Below are positions 33,142 through 45,164 of a DNA stretch of 64,000 bases, one piece after another. This DNA is from Gnomoniopsis sp. IMI 355080 (taxonomy: Eukaryota > Ascomycota > Sordariomycetes > Diaporthales > Gnomoniaceae), in NCBI GenBank assembly GCA_027946555.1, contig JAPEVC010000015.1, positions 186,001-250,000 on the forward strand, in the 5' to 3' direction. Below the pieces are notes generated by a model. It saw only the letters and a program-made list of their open reading frames with translations, was not told the DNA's origin and did not search any database. Both the position numbers and the translations under genes were made by a program. How positions within the stretch are numbered: position 1 is the first letter of the stretch; each line of letters begins with the position of its first letter.

Positions 33142-36014
33142 TCATTTTGTTATTGTTGGAAGATTCTCCGCCGCAGTCTCAAAGGTTTCCAAGCCAGGCC
33201 TTTCTGTCACATCTTTCGCCTTGCCTTCAGTCTCATTATGATTACCATTACCGTTACCGTTACCGTTGCTTTCGCTCAGATCCTTTGCACCACCGTCCGA
33301 CGACACGCCGACCGCCTCACTCGTACTCGAACTCATCGGCCTTGTCGTCGATGCTCGCGGCGACTGCAGCGCCTGGCTATGCTCACTGTTCAGCGTCATC
33401 ATGCTCGCCGTCTCCGCGCCCTCCTTCTTCAGTCGAAACGGAACCGCAATGCCGTCGACATAGGCCCGCTTTCCCGAAGTGCCGATGCCTATCTCGGGCT
33501 GGTGATTACCTGGAGTGAGGAATTGCACGTGTGGCGATGCCGTGCCCTCTCCTTCTGCTGGTGGGTTCTCAAACTCGAGTCCAGCACTACCTTCGCCTTC
33601 TCCCTCTATGTCTTGGTTCTGGTACGACACCATGCGCCTCCGCGAGCGAGTCCTAGGTGACATGGGCGCCGCAGTCTCCTGATTCTCAATGTCCAAGAAC
33701 GGCCGCGCGCCCTGCCCTCCCGAGGATGCCGGCCGCATATCGATGTCCTTGTCGTTCTTTTCCGCTTCTGCTTCGCGGTCCATCGTCATCTTGTCATGTT
33801 TTGAGCCCTAGTAAGACTGTATCAGTATGTTTCGAGGCGCCAGACGGAGAGCAAATCGAAGACTGGGAACTGTGACTTACCCAGAGAGACCACATCGCCA
33901 AACCCATGCTCTTCTTGCGTTTCTTCATCTTGGTCGCACCCTCTTTCTTGCGCCGACCTGCAAGTGCGCTCGGCGGCGGGAACTCGCCGTCGCCAAAGCC
34001 CTCATAACCAACAGCAAGGTCTTTGACGAATTGTTTGTGGACTTTCTTCTTGGTTGAAGCGAAACGTTGGTCCCATTGCCGCTTCTTCTCGAGCCATTTT
34101 TCCACGGGGCCTTGTTTCGCCACACCGACGAGTTCGCGGTCCATCGTGCAGCCGGGGAGCTGTGATGAAGGAGGGAGCTCGAAAATAACGCCGTGTCGCG
34201 TTACACGCTGGCGGATCATGTGGTTCTTGAACGCGGGAAGAGCGTCGCCGGCTTTACCAACCAGTCCCCGTGATTCTTGGTGGTTTGCCTCTTCGTCTTT
34301 CTACGAGGCTGTGAGTAATACGTCTTGATCTGGAATGTTTGGGAAACTAGTCTTACCTTCCTCGCCTCCTCAGCGTCCGAGTCTGACGTTGACTCGGAAA
34401 TGACCGAGATATCGTCGTCATCCAAGATCTCAATTTCGGTCTTCTGAGCTCTAGCCAGGGCCCAGGCGCCAAATTGCGCAACAGACCGGTACATATACTT
34501 GGCCGGTCTTGTAAAACTCAAGGTGGGAGCAACATGGCACAAGTCGTCCCAGACCTGCAATTGGACGTCTGTCGGTTTATACTTTTTAATCTGCTCCCTA
34601 GCCTTGTCGTTCAGGGTGTGTTCCGGTGGTAAATATTTTGAAGGGTTGGCACATTTATGAGCAAGATAAATCTGCTCGTCCCGGAGAATTTCACCGCCGC
34701 CGACCATCACCAGTAGCGGTGGTAGCCCACCGAGTGTAGGTTGCATGATCGGGCTGACAAGTGGGTGGCTGATAAGTTCATTGTTGGCATACATCTGGAT
34801 CTGTTCTTTAACTTCGACCGTCTCGCCATCGATAAGAACAGAAAGGTGTGTACGGGTCGCTGTGGCAATATCATCGGCAGTTGGCGAGCTTTGCAATTCC
34901 TCGCCTTTTGTCCGAGCTAATAAAAACGTCAGTCACACACTCCTGGTCACCAACACTGCATACATACACCGTAGCTTTTTCTTCTCCTCTAATGCTAACT
35001 TCTTCAGCTCTTCTAGCTCATCGTCATTTGGAGGCGGCCATGCCGCCGAGGGCTTATGGTGAAAGCCATACTGCGGAATATAGTCGAAAGGAGCGTCTGC
35101 AGCCACAGAAGGGAACGAGTGTGTCAAGTCACACCAAGGGCTGATCAATATAGCACCAGCGGGAAGCGGTATCCCTTGATCTCTCAAGACAACCAACATC
35201 GACACCACCATACCACCTCCGGCCGAGTCACCAGCCAGCACGATCGTGTTCGGCTCCTGCACGGTGAGCAGATGGAGATACGCAGCGAGACAGTCTTGCA
35301 GCCCACAAGGAAACGGAAACTGCGGGCTCAGCCTATAGTCGGGCGCAAAGACTCTGGCCTTTAGCTTTCTCGCATGCCGCTGCATCTGGTATCGGTGCAT
35401 GTCCACGCTGCCAAAGAAGTAGGCACCGCCATGCACGTACAGCATTACGCGCTTGCCAGCATCATTCCCCTTCCGACGCGCATTATAGTCCGACCGCATC
35501 TCGATCCACTCGGCCTGTAGTTTCTCTGCCTCGGGTCTTCGCCATTGCCACCATTTGCGGCCGCCAATCTTACGGATACCCTCCGGGCCAAGCTGGGCTT
35601 CTAAAAGACGCGCTGCATGATCTAGCTCGGACTGAGGAACGGCTATGTCGTCGAGCTTGATCCACTGGGGGTGGGGGACCCATTGGGCTGTGAAAGCCTG
35701 GACGTCTTCGACGGTATGCTGTGAAACGTATTCGAGAAAGGAGCGGATCAGGTGCAGGCCCTCGTCGTAGGACAGGTGGGCGGTCGGACGCTGGTGAAGG
35801 GGTTTGCGGTTGAGATACTGTGTGGAAAGCGGGTAATCAGCTTCTTTTTGCTCACAAGAATAGGCTACGTGTCTGGCTCAATGCTGCCCGTATGTTGTCC
35901 AGCAGGCCTGAGCATCGATGGGATGGCTTCTGGCAAACATACATGTGACACGAAGGTCTGGAGCACCGTCGGGGTGACGGCCAGCCCGACGGTAGCTGTG
36001 TTCATCCGGTTCAT
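33142..36014 (-). CDS. Alpha/beta hydrolase (HSL-type lipase/esterase) with long disordered tail (855 aa)
   Basis: Five minus-strand exons: 36014-35943, 35817-34968, 34916-34357, 34300-33881, 33807-33142, all GT-AG with matching phases. The catalytic part is an alpha/beta hydrolase fold-3 enzyme. HGGAYFFGS (HGG at 153-155) forms the oxyanion hole, GDSAG (220-224) holds the nucleophile Ser222, and DLCHVAP further on can supply the histidine. This is the hormone-sensitive-lipase group, acting on acyl esters. Around residues 440-500 an acidic Asp/Ser cluster begins, and basic Lys-rich and Gly/Asn-repeat segments follow (GNGNGNGN near the end), so the last 300 or more residues are probably disordered. 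A second ATG three codons in is an alternative start. The gene is divergent from the AKT2-like gene. Confidence 0.9.
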
Positions 36015-36750
36015 TTTGGAATGTCCTTTGTGAGTTCAGGCCAGCACTCGGGTACAGCCCGTAACTCAAAGGGCCGGACGTCGTCCTTCTTTAACGCATG
36101 GAGCAGTCTCGAAAACAAAGCCAATTGGTACTAATTATCACAAGAAAAGGGGAAACCTGGGAGCTTGGCGTTGACATGAATTGAACAGGGCCGTCTGTAA
36201 CATTTATGGAGAAGCGTCTAATGAAGGTCATGACATGTGAGCCATGTTCTAGTAGTCCGCTTCATTCCGCTTAATTTGGTGGACTTGTTCTCGGACCCTC
36301 CTTTTAGAATTGACTTCATGTCCCAATGCCCATAATCACCAAGGGATGAGGTGACATCATGGGTATTGGGCGTCCCGAGCCGTGGGCGTGGAACCCCAGA
36401 AGATCAAACAGCCGGACAGCTTCTAGAACGTAAGGTAATCAGGCACGTGCGAGGGTTAGGGTCTGGTATTCTTGAACAGGGATTCCCCATGATTCCTACC
36501 TATTCGGGCATGGGAATTGGGACAGAACGTGCCGAGGCTTGACGGTTCATGGTCGGGACTTGATGAGTTGCCGAACGAGGCATTGTTGGATTCATTCCGT
36601 GTTCGATACACACAGTCTGTTGCCATCGACTGTTCTCGTCATGAGCTGATCATCTTTTTCTCCGAAGATCATCAGTAGCACGGCTCGGTGTCCTCATCCA
36701 AACATCACATCTTTTCCAAGGTGGATCAGATACACGGATCGAAACTCACA
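36015..36750. promoter_or_regulatory. Divergent promoter region between two alpha/beta hydrolase genes
   Basis: 736 bp between two start codons pointing outwards. No ORF worth calling. Shared control of the two genes is possible but unproven. Confidence 0.4.
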
Positions 36751-38200
36751 ATGTCAACTCTATTCCACATCAAAGAACATGTCATAGAAGGCCAACACAT
36801 TCGCGAATACGCTCAAGCAACTGCTCACTCAAATGAAGAAGTGCTCAAGCTGGCTGTGAAGCAATACATACCAAAAGATAATCCGAATCCAGAGCCTGGG
36901 GATATTACCATCATCGCCTCCCACGCAAATGGCTTTGTCAAGGTAACACGCTTCTCACTCATATACATCCGCGTGCATATCCACTTGTAGACTGATCATG
37001 TCATATTTTCTCCCAGGAACTGTACGAGCCATTATGGGATGACCTCCTCCACGCATGTCGCCAGAACGGCGTCAATATCCGAGGCATCTGGATGGCCGAC
37101 GTCGCCTGGCAGGGACAGAGCAGCGTTGTAAATGAGAATAGTCTAGGAAATGATCGTGAGAATCACTCCCATATCATGGAATTAAGCTGTCTGTACTGAC
37201 CTTCCTCGCAGCTTCATGGTTCGACGCAGCCCGCGACCTCCTCCACCTAACCAATCACTTCCGCGCCCAAATGCCCCGCCCCCTCATCGGTATGGGTCAC
37301 TCCTTTGGCGGCGCCATCATCGTCAACCTCGCCTACATGCACCCACGCCTCTTCTCCGCCCTCGTCCTCATCGACCCCGTCATCTCCCGCGCGGCCATCT
37401 TCTCCGGGCCCTTCATGCCCTTCAAAACCACCATGGGCGCGTCTTCGGCACGCAGGGACGTCTGGCCTTCGCGGGCCGAGGCTGAGCGCTCCGTGCGCAA
37501 GAACAAGTTCTACGCCACGTGGGATCCGCGCGCGGTCGATAAGCTTGTCCAGTATGGGTATCGAGAATGTCCCACGGCTTTGTACCCGGACCGCAAGGAC
37601 GGGGAGGTCACGTTGACTACGACGAAGCATATGGAATGCTTTACGTATTACCGCCCGATGAACCTGGGTCCGAGGGACCCGGTGACGGGGAAGCGGAGTT
37701 TTGAGCGCAGTGCGGTGCCAGATGCGGGTGTATATGCGGATGAGTTCCCGAATTTCCCATGGTACCAGGCTGCGCCGCAACAAACGGCCTCTAGGTTGGG
37801 AGAGCTAAGGCCCCCAGTCTTGTGGATTACGGGGCAGAACAGTTCAGTATGCACACCGCAGTCGAACAAGGAACGGATGGACTTGACGGGATATGGGTGG
37901 GGAGGAAGTGGCGGAGCAAAGGCTGGTATGGTAAAGGAATGCGTGGTAGAGGGCACAGGGCATTTAGTAGCCATGGAAAAGCCCAAGGTAGTTGCAGATC
38001 AAGCCGGGATATATATCGGTCAGGAAATGAACCGTTGGAAAAAGGAAGAAGAGGTCTACAGAAAGGAATGGTTGGAAGGTGTGGATGACAAGGAGAAGGC
38101 GGTGATGAGTAAGGAGTTCAGAGAGATGATTAACAGCCTCGGGCCCGAGTCTAATAGGCGGAGAGACGGAGTCATGGCTGGGCGGCCTGCAAAGCTCTGA
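36751..38200 (+). CDS. Peroxisomal alpha/beta hydrolase of the AKT2 type (439 aa)
   Basis: Three exons: 36751-36942, 37017-37155, 37212-38200. The fold markers are ITIIASHANGF near residue 55 (the HG/HA oxyanion loop), GMGHSFGGA with nucleophile Ser141, an acidic turn around VLWITGQNSSV, and GTGHLVAMEKP with the probable catalytic His. The last three residues, AKL, form a canonical PTS1 peroxisomal import signal. The family includes AKT2 of Alternaria host-selective toxin clusters, whose products also carry PTS1. Most members in other fungi sit outside such clusters and are simply peroxisomal hydrolases acting on an unidentified acyl compound. Nothing in the neighbourhood shows a toxin cluster here. 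The upstream in-frame GTG was not used as start, because ATG at 36751 gives the family-like N-terminus. Confidence 0.9.
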
Positions 38201-39095
38201 GTGATACTACAAGGCTCTAGAGGAAACTGGCGTTGGTAAGGCTGGTAGCATTGGTGCGGACTGGCGCGTCGTTCTGCAGAAATTGGCTACAATAGAGCAC
38301 ATGGACAGCTGCAACGAGATCTTTGGAATCGCAGCACATACAAAGGCCCCCCTTATCAAAGTGCCGCGAATCGGTCTTTTTGATAGGAGCCACGAAGAAG
38401 ACTCAAGAGTGATCCAGATTCACACTCGGGGGCGAATGTGCTGGTTTGTCAGACTACGTGTATACTCGTCCTACGAAGTTCAGTATGGCAATATGCTGGT
38501 CCAGGTCAGAAAGTCCTCGCACAGCGTCGCTGCCCAACAACGCTACGAGAGTGACACATTCATTTGCGAGGACTCGGCACGTGCTGGACGACTGCGGCTA
38601 TGCGGGGGCATCTTGTGGTAGATGATAGACCTAGGTGGAGAACGTGTTGATTGTGAAAAGGTCCTGCACATTGAATCATGAGCCTGAGTAGTATTTATCA
38701 TTTTCTTGAAAGGTGTGACGGAAAGTCAGTGACAAATATCGACCTAAAATCAGGGAAAACGTGATGTCCATCGAGCACGTGAGTATCTTGTGCGAAAGCA
38801 ACTCGTTTCGGACATTGCGTGAATTCATTACTAGACTGCATTGTTCATGATCAGATGTCTGAAAGATATACACAATTTTGATTCCCAGAAAAACCCTTGC
38901 ATCCCGAGACCCTTCCTAACAGTCCTGACCCAAAACTCCAACCCCATACCCGTTATCGCTTATTCACGTGTTCTGTAGGTCCACTCGTGAGTATCTTATA
39001 ATGACACCATTTTCGCCTCAAGCTGTCCCCCCATTATGCTCCATTTTCCTCGCATCGTTGTTACATGAATTAAATAGCACCTGTCTCACTGACCT
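38201..39095. other. Intergenic, convergent 3' ends
   Basis: One 112-codon frame (38283-38621) starts with TTG and has no recognisable content. Nothing else seen. Confidence 0.45.
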
Positions 39096-39863
39096 TCATC
39101 CGAGCTGGATGAAACCGGGGCCATCGGGACCCAGACCGCCACCTCCGCCGTGCATCGGCGGTGGCGGTGGTTGAAAGTTCTGCGGCATGTGCATGTTGTT
39201 CATTGGAGGCATCTGCTGGTGTTGAGGCTCGAAGTCCTCCTCCTCGCTGTAGTAGCTACCGCCAGAGCCGCTACTGTACTCCGAGTGCGCGTCATCAAAG
39301 TCCATACCATCCACAATATTGACGCCAGGGTGTCCCTGAGGCATCATTGGCGGCGGAGGCATCCCCATCCCCATGCCTCCCATTGGCATGCCACCGGGCT
39401 GGCCGCCCATAAAAGGTTGTCCCTGGGGCATGGGCATGGGCATGGGCATTGGCATGGCGGGCTGTGGCATTGGAGGCACGCCGCCTCCCATGGCTGATGG
39501 ACCTCGTGATCCTGCCTGGCTGCTGCGGCTACTTCTGCTGCTGCGGCGGGAGGACCTGGACTCGCTTCGATAATGGTTTCTATCATCCTCGTAGGAAAAG
39601 TAGTAGGTGGCGCCGTACGGGTCGCGAACCATCCAGATACGCTCGTCATATTCGCAAGTACCGTCCGAGTACTCAATTGTCGTCACATCTTTCCGAATGT
39701 GTTTGTGCTTACGTGGGTCGCCGCCAGCCAGATAAACGATGGCTCCACTGACCTTCTTGCGCGAGACATTGCATGTGATGGACTCGACAGACCGGTCAGA
39801 TCGGTTGGAGGATGATGACGAAACGGACGAAGAGGAAGACGAGCGATGGTACGACCGCCCCAT
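39096..39863 (-). CDS. Ser-rich / Pro-Met-rich protein, single exon (255 aa)
   Basis: An open frame from ATG at 39863. The first 25 residues are almost only Ser and Arg. Residues 30-95 form the only ordered-looking part (VSRKKVSGAIVYLAGGDP ... CEYDERIWMVRDPYGATYYFSYED). An SR-type stretch (SRSSRRSSRSSRSSQ) follows, then a tract dominated by Pro, Met and Gly (MPMPMPMPMPQGQP; MGGMGMGMPPPPMM), an acidic Tyr/Ser patch and a proline-rich end. The PM repeat comes from a CATGGG hexanucleotide run. The product may be a scaffold or RNA-associated protein by composition; I do not recognise the family. The opposite strand has overlapping frames produced by the same low-complexity DNA. Confidence 0.7.
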   Translation of the reverse strand: MGRSYHRSSSSSSVSSSSSNRSDRSVESITCNVSRKKVSGAIVYLAGGDPRKHKHIRKDVTTIEYSDGTCEYDERIWMVRDPYGATYYFSYEDDRNHYRSESRSSRRSSRSSRSSQAGSRGPSAMGGGVPPMPQPAMPMPMPMPMPQGQPFMGGQPGGMPMGGMGMGMPPPPMMPQGHPGVNIVDGMDFDDAHSEYSSGSGGSYYSEEEDFEPQHQQMPPMNNMHMPQNFQPPPPPMHGGGGGLGPDGPGFIQLG

Positions 39864-42702
39864 GATGATAATAACGTATGTGTACGGGTTTTGTTTTGAT
39901 AAGATCTTGGTGAAGAGAACGACACAGTCGTTGCCGGACCCAATATCAGGAGAACTTAAAAAGTGCAGCTTGAGGCGGAGGATCTACGTTGCCCCAAGGA
40001 AGGCAGCGGTGATTCCAGTCTAACTATGAGCAGCTGTGCAGAATTCTTCTCAAGGGTGTACTATGAGCTCCTGAATAGGAAAAGTGCAAGTATGTTCCCT
40101 CTGAAGAAGCGAAAATGTAAGAAACAGGAAGAGAGAGAGAATGAGGCGCTGTGGGACAGGAAGGGTGGTAATCCGGGCGAGGGCACCATCATATACTTGC
40201 GCAGATCCCACGCACGTCCTGTCACGGGGGCCACCCGAATATTGCAGATAAATTGAGTTCATTCCGGCATTCGTAGCAAAAGAAGCAGAGCCCTGTTGCT
40301 TACAAGGTAGGTGCTCAAAGTGAGTAATACAAACTGGGCAACTCTACGTGGCCGATACATCTGCTACAATGTCAGCGTGTACCACCAAAGTGCAGCTTCC
40401 TCTGACTCGAGCAGAGTTAATCAGGTAAGGTACAGGACGCTGATTGCTCAATTGACCGATCCCGTGTAGCGACATGTGGCATGTGGGATTGTAGGGTTGC
40501 AAAAAGCACTTGCTGAACCATACAAAAGTAAGTGCAGAGCCGCATAAGATGTCTTTTACTTTTGCTCTCGCATGCTGCTCTGGCGGTCGGGGCGGAGAAG
40601 CTCAATCTAGCGAGTAGGCAGCCGCTAAACCCCAGCGAGATCTGTAATTGATCAATCAGAAAGCCTCGCATATTATTGTGCAGAAAACCATACCGCAACC
40701 GGGCGCGCGACCTGGTAGCTGCTGGCGAACCAGACGTCACGCAGGCCCTACAGGAGACCAAGCTGTCAATTCTCAGCTGCTTTGGCTCGCCCTGTCTCTG
40801 AGGGAGCCTGCTGTCCACAAATTCGTTGCATATTGAGAAGTGCTGAACGCCTCATACATACAATGCATGCCTAATGCGTCCAAGCTTTCAATCGTGTGGC
40901 GCACTTGCTTCCGTTGATCATGTCGTTACACGAGACGAGTGCGACTCCGTGATTGTTTGAACCCGTGCCGTGACGACTGCAAGGTGCCTCAATTGCCAAA
41001 CATTCGATGTTGCAGGCGATCCGTGCTGTTGTGCAATGAACGCAGTGTAATGACAACAGGGGACCAACGCAGTAAGATTGGCTCGATGAAAGGCTGGTAG
41101 CAGCTAACGTCACTGTTGAGAAGTGCTGTGATGACAAAAGTTAGGGTCATGGGCAATACTTTTTCTTCGAGCTCCATGAAAGCCACTGATGGAGCCATGA
41201 TCAGAGGTGTCACGGGCAACGGCAGTATCGCGCAATGGATGAGGGTAGGGGGAGAAGCGCGTTGCACCAGACCGCAGATCCTGGCTGGGGCGGTCGAGGA
41301 ATAGTGAAGAACTCAAAGAATGAGAGGCCAATTACCCTTGCTTGCACATGCTGGTGCCACATAACTAGCGCTGGTTCGGAGGAGCATCACTATGGTACCT
41401 CGTGGTCCGGCAGTCCGAGTTGCTTTGGTCGGTCTGGGTGGCCTGGGCTGCAGGCCGATCTGGAGGTGCTGAAACTGCGTGATGCTGCGTAATCACACCC
41501 CAAATGTTGTGCTAGCCTCTGTACAAAATGAGGCTGATGGCATCTCACCAGTCGAAACGATGGCTTCTGCAGACGGAGTGGTTCCTGTTGGCCGCGACGA
41601 CCCGATCTGGAGGTGGTGTCGGAAGCCTTAGATCTTGATGGCGTCAGATCCAATAGATGGCTTCTCCAGATGAACACGGCGCTGGTGCTCGACTAGATAA
41701 AGATTGGCTGGCCATTGCGTGCGCGGCAAAACGTGTTGCATAGGCTCACATGGCAGAGACAAGCTGACCGGCAGCGTGCATATCGCGGTGTAGCGGGCAC
41801 CTTTGAGCTTGGTTCCCGGGGATCAAAGAAGACAGCTCGGCACTCCCCCAACGTGCGCGTGCAGGAACGAGACTGGCATTATTATACATGCAGTGACAGG
41901 CTCTGAACGACCTCTCATTGTGGTATTGTGTGCACTCAACACCAGAGCATGTCGGACTGGAAGGGAAAAAGACTTTGACGAAGCTTAGGTTTCGGCTCGC
42001 AGTTCGAGTGTGATTATCGTCCAAACATACTGTCTGATGACCAGCTGTCCAAGTCATCGTGCACAGAGAATAGATGTTTGTGCTTGGAACGGATGCTTGC
42101 ATTTGCATCGTCTGGGCGACCTGTTCCTTCGCGCGAGATTGATGAGGGCCAGATGAGGTAACGAGCGTCGGTGCATACCTGCTTGTCCGTCCGTGGGTCC
42201 GAGATGGCAGGATGGATGTGATGAGATCGCTCACTTGCATGAATCCCCCTAGGCGCGCATACAGTCTTTGGCATGGGTCAATATGACTCAAAGACTTCGA
42301 CTGTGGGCATGTCCGGAGGACTCCGTAGAGCTGGTGGGCATTTGACGGAGAGAGACGACTGCGTAGGGCCCCGTACCGTACACCGTACAAGCATTCGCTG
42401 AGGGTTAGCAGGCCTGGCAGGCAGGGTTAGGAACTGTCCCCTGCAACTACCCCCTTGGCCAGACCAATGCGTCTTGTGTGCGCCTAGGCCGCTAGGGAGG
42501 ATTGTGCAGTGTGGTTGCCTGCTTGTATCTCGACTTCACTGTTCCAAGGTTGTGACCGATAAATACCTAGTACCTAAGTATGTAGTCCACTTTGGTCCTT
42601 TGATTACCTAGGTAATATCCCAACGTCATGTACTATTGTGATTATCTGTTCTCAGTCTCACTTATAATTTGAACCAAGAACTACTCAGCGAGGAGATTCT
42701 CA
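39864..42702. other. Long gene-free region (2.8 kb)
   Basis: Holds a few frames up to 214 codons (41746-42390, minus strand) with random-looking composition and no splice partners. Contains a 74-nt sequence closed by a 7-bp stem at 40163-40236 and TACCTAGGTA-type words at 42564-42583 and 42605-42614. Confidence 0.45.
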
Positions 42703-45164
42703 TCATTCTCGGGCCAAGGGGGCTGTCGTGCCCAAGTCGGCCGAGGGCCACCGCTTGTGTTCTGGCACTGCTTCACTCTTGAACCGCCTATGGCCTCGAT
42801 ACTCACCAAGTGGAGACACCGTATTTTGCTGGCTTGATGGACCTGATGTTCCGAAACGCTGAAACCTTGGCCGACTGATTGCTTCTTCAGCAAGCCATAA
42901 AGCTGGACTAACGACAGTAGCTTGAGAGTCCCGATCGTTCCTGGGCGGCGGCGTCTGGGCCGTGAGGCTTTCTCCCGTTCTTGTCCTGGTGACCAGATTG
43001 TGAAAGGTGGACCTCCTGACAGGTGCTCCTTGTGACTTGGCCCACTGCATCGAGCCGATGGTCTGTTTGAGTTTCTCCTGCTTTTCTCTTTCCAGAAAAG
43101 TTGTTTTCCTGAGACTGGATACGCTTCCATACTGACTCCTATTCCCGAACAAAGGCTGGACACCAACTCGTAACCAGTCAAAGAGACCCTTCCGGTAGAT
43201 GGCCAATAGACCTAATGTAGCTATCAGGTATGTAACAGCTGACGTTGTCCCGAATATTGCCCAAAAATGTGTCTGGCGAGCTGCCTGAAAGATATCCAAT
43301 CCCATCAATGTCTATGTACAGTCAGTCACTTAGTTATGGCGTCAGGTCCAAAGATATACCTTGGTAGCGCGGAGGATACCAAGGTACTTACAGCCACGAA
43401 ACTCGGCGGCAGAAACACAATAGTTGCAATGGTGAACAAAAGCATTATCGCATTCATTTTCGTGCCCCTTGTAGCTTCCCGAACCTGCATTGTATTGTAC
43501 AGCTGAAAGGGAAAATGTTAGGAAGTGGTTGACGGTTGTGTGAGACTTGAACTCACTCCATCCCGAAGACTTTGGATTTCATCTCTTTTACGTTTGATGA
43601 GGCCCAGTATTCTGGTCCTCGAAGTCTGAGCCTGTAAGAGAAGTAGGCCCCAATTCCTCTCAATGACATGTTGGGCCTCAGGCTGGCTAGGTCCTATTCG
43701 AGACTTCAATTCGTATCTCGTCTGATCAACCAGCATTTGGATATCTTCTTGCGGATCCGAGGTCCATTCTTCGAAGATATGGAGCAATTGGACAACAGTG
43801 AAATAGGTTTCTGATCTGTTTAGCTTGTGATCGTCATACATCAATTTCTCCCGTGACTCGGGATCTAAAACATCGGAAATCTATCGTAGCCGGGCTATCA
43901 GTCTTCCTGAAACAGCATTTATGGAATAGACGAGAAGCTGGAAAAGACTGACCTCAAAGGCGACGAGATTGTCGATGGTACCCAAAACTCCAAGCCAACT
44001 CTGTTCCCACCAATTTAACTCCCCCCAGATCAGGCGTTGTAACATTGTAATACCAGTCCATGGCTTGCACAGGGGCAAGCCACAAGTAGATAGATTCTCA
44101 TCGTATTTGAAGTCGTTCCAGCCGTCGTCAAGTAAACGCAGAATAACGTAATTTCCAGTAGACGCAGGTTCTAGAGGGTCCTCCTGTATGAACGGACATA
44201 ACAGTGCGAGGGACCGGCGTCGCTCTCGAATGCCTAGAGCAATGGCTTTGTAGCGGCGGCAATCAATCCCGTGAGCCACGCTGTCAGTTCCTTTACTCAA
44301 GTTCTCTGCTTTACCAAAACATCTCAGATGAAATGGTATCCACAGAATGCCGCCATTATTGAGTTCTGTGTCGTGGGTCCGGATTCGAAGGGACAGTGAT
44401 GTCCTCTCATCTCCCATATAATGAAGTAGAAAGCTTCGAATCTCCAAGTCCAGAGCAGCTCGGCAGGATTGTAGGATGAGAACAACGGCACTGATCAACT
44501 CTGGGCTCATGATAGGATTTTCAGAGGACCATGACGCTGTCCTTAAAGTCCTGCTAAACATCAGCTCCTGCGCCTTTTGAATAGTTCTTACAGCACCGCG
44601 AACATACCACACCGTCCCAAAGGTGACTTCACTACCACTTTCGGTGGATGTATGGACGTAGATATTGTCATTTCCATAAGATACCCTCCCAACACCGAGA
44701 CTCTCATCTAGAGGAGACATCTCTCGGGGCCAACTACGGTGCTGCTCTTCGAAAGCCGCGATGATGTTGGAATCCACTTGGGATGTACTCGATCGTGACC
44801 ATCGTGCATTGAATACTCTGAGGTCTTTCATAATCCGAGCAAAGGTGGATTTTGCTTGGTCCAAGAACAACTTTTCTCGCTCTGTTGTCAATCTTGTTGG
44901 CCCGTCTTCATGCAGGGAACGCAGCAAGAAAGAGCTGAGAGAACCCCACTTGACGGATTCTGGCTCTGCGAGCAAAGCCTCATGGTCGACGGATTCATCA
45001 ACAGGTTCCGGGGCTGAATTGGTGTTGGTAGATTCCAGTGTTGCACAGAGTTGCTGCACCAGACGGTTCTGCTCTTTGACCAGGCCAATTAGTTCGCGGA
45101 GCCCAGTTTGAACGTTACCGATGGAATGGGACGTCTCTGCAGGGTCGTGTGCAAATTCATTCAT
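42703..45164 (-). CDS. CorA-like membrane protein (751 aa)
   Basis: Four minus-strand exons: 45164-43953, 43880-43557, 43502-43392, 43311-42703; every exon is a multiple of three. Intron 1 uses donor GTCAGT. The N-terminal 400 residues are soluble. They begin with a short helix (LRELIGLVKEQNRLVQQL) and later contain a tract with WYVRGAVRTIQKAQEL. From about residue 420 a coiled helix (HVIERNWGLLLLQAQTSRTRILGLIKRKRDEIQ) leads into LYNTMQVREATRGTKMNAIMLLFTIATIVFLPPSFVATLMGLDIF, then a second TM helix (FGTTSAVTYLIATLGLLAIY). This two-helix end with a conserved loop is the fungal CorA-like pattern; the GMN signature of true Mg2+ channels reads GLD here, so transport is uncertain. A basic Ser/Pro-rich tail of about 150 residues follows. 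Confidence 0.85.

Noticed and set aside
37247..37783. 178-codon minus-strand ORF
   Set aside because: Antisense to the catalytic region of the AKT2-type hydrolase, where codon bias opens the other strand.
40163..40236. Functional tRNA gene
   Set aside because: Only the acceptor-like stem fits; the T loop, D arm and box B are missing.
41746..42390. 214-codon minus-strand ORF
   Set aside because: Random-looking composition, no domain, no splice partners and no conserved start context.
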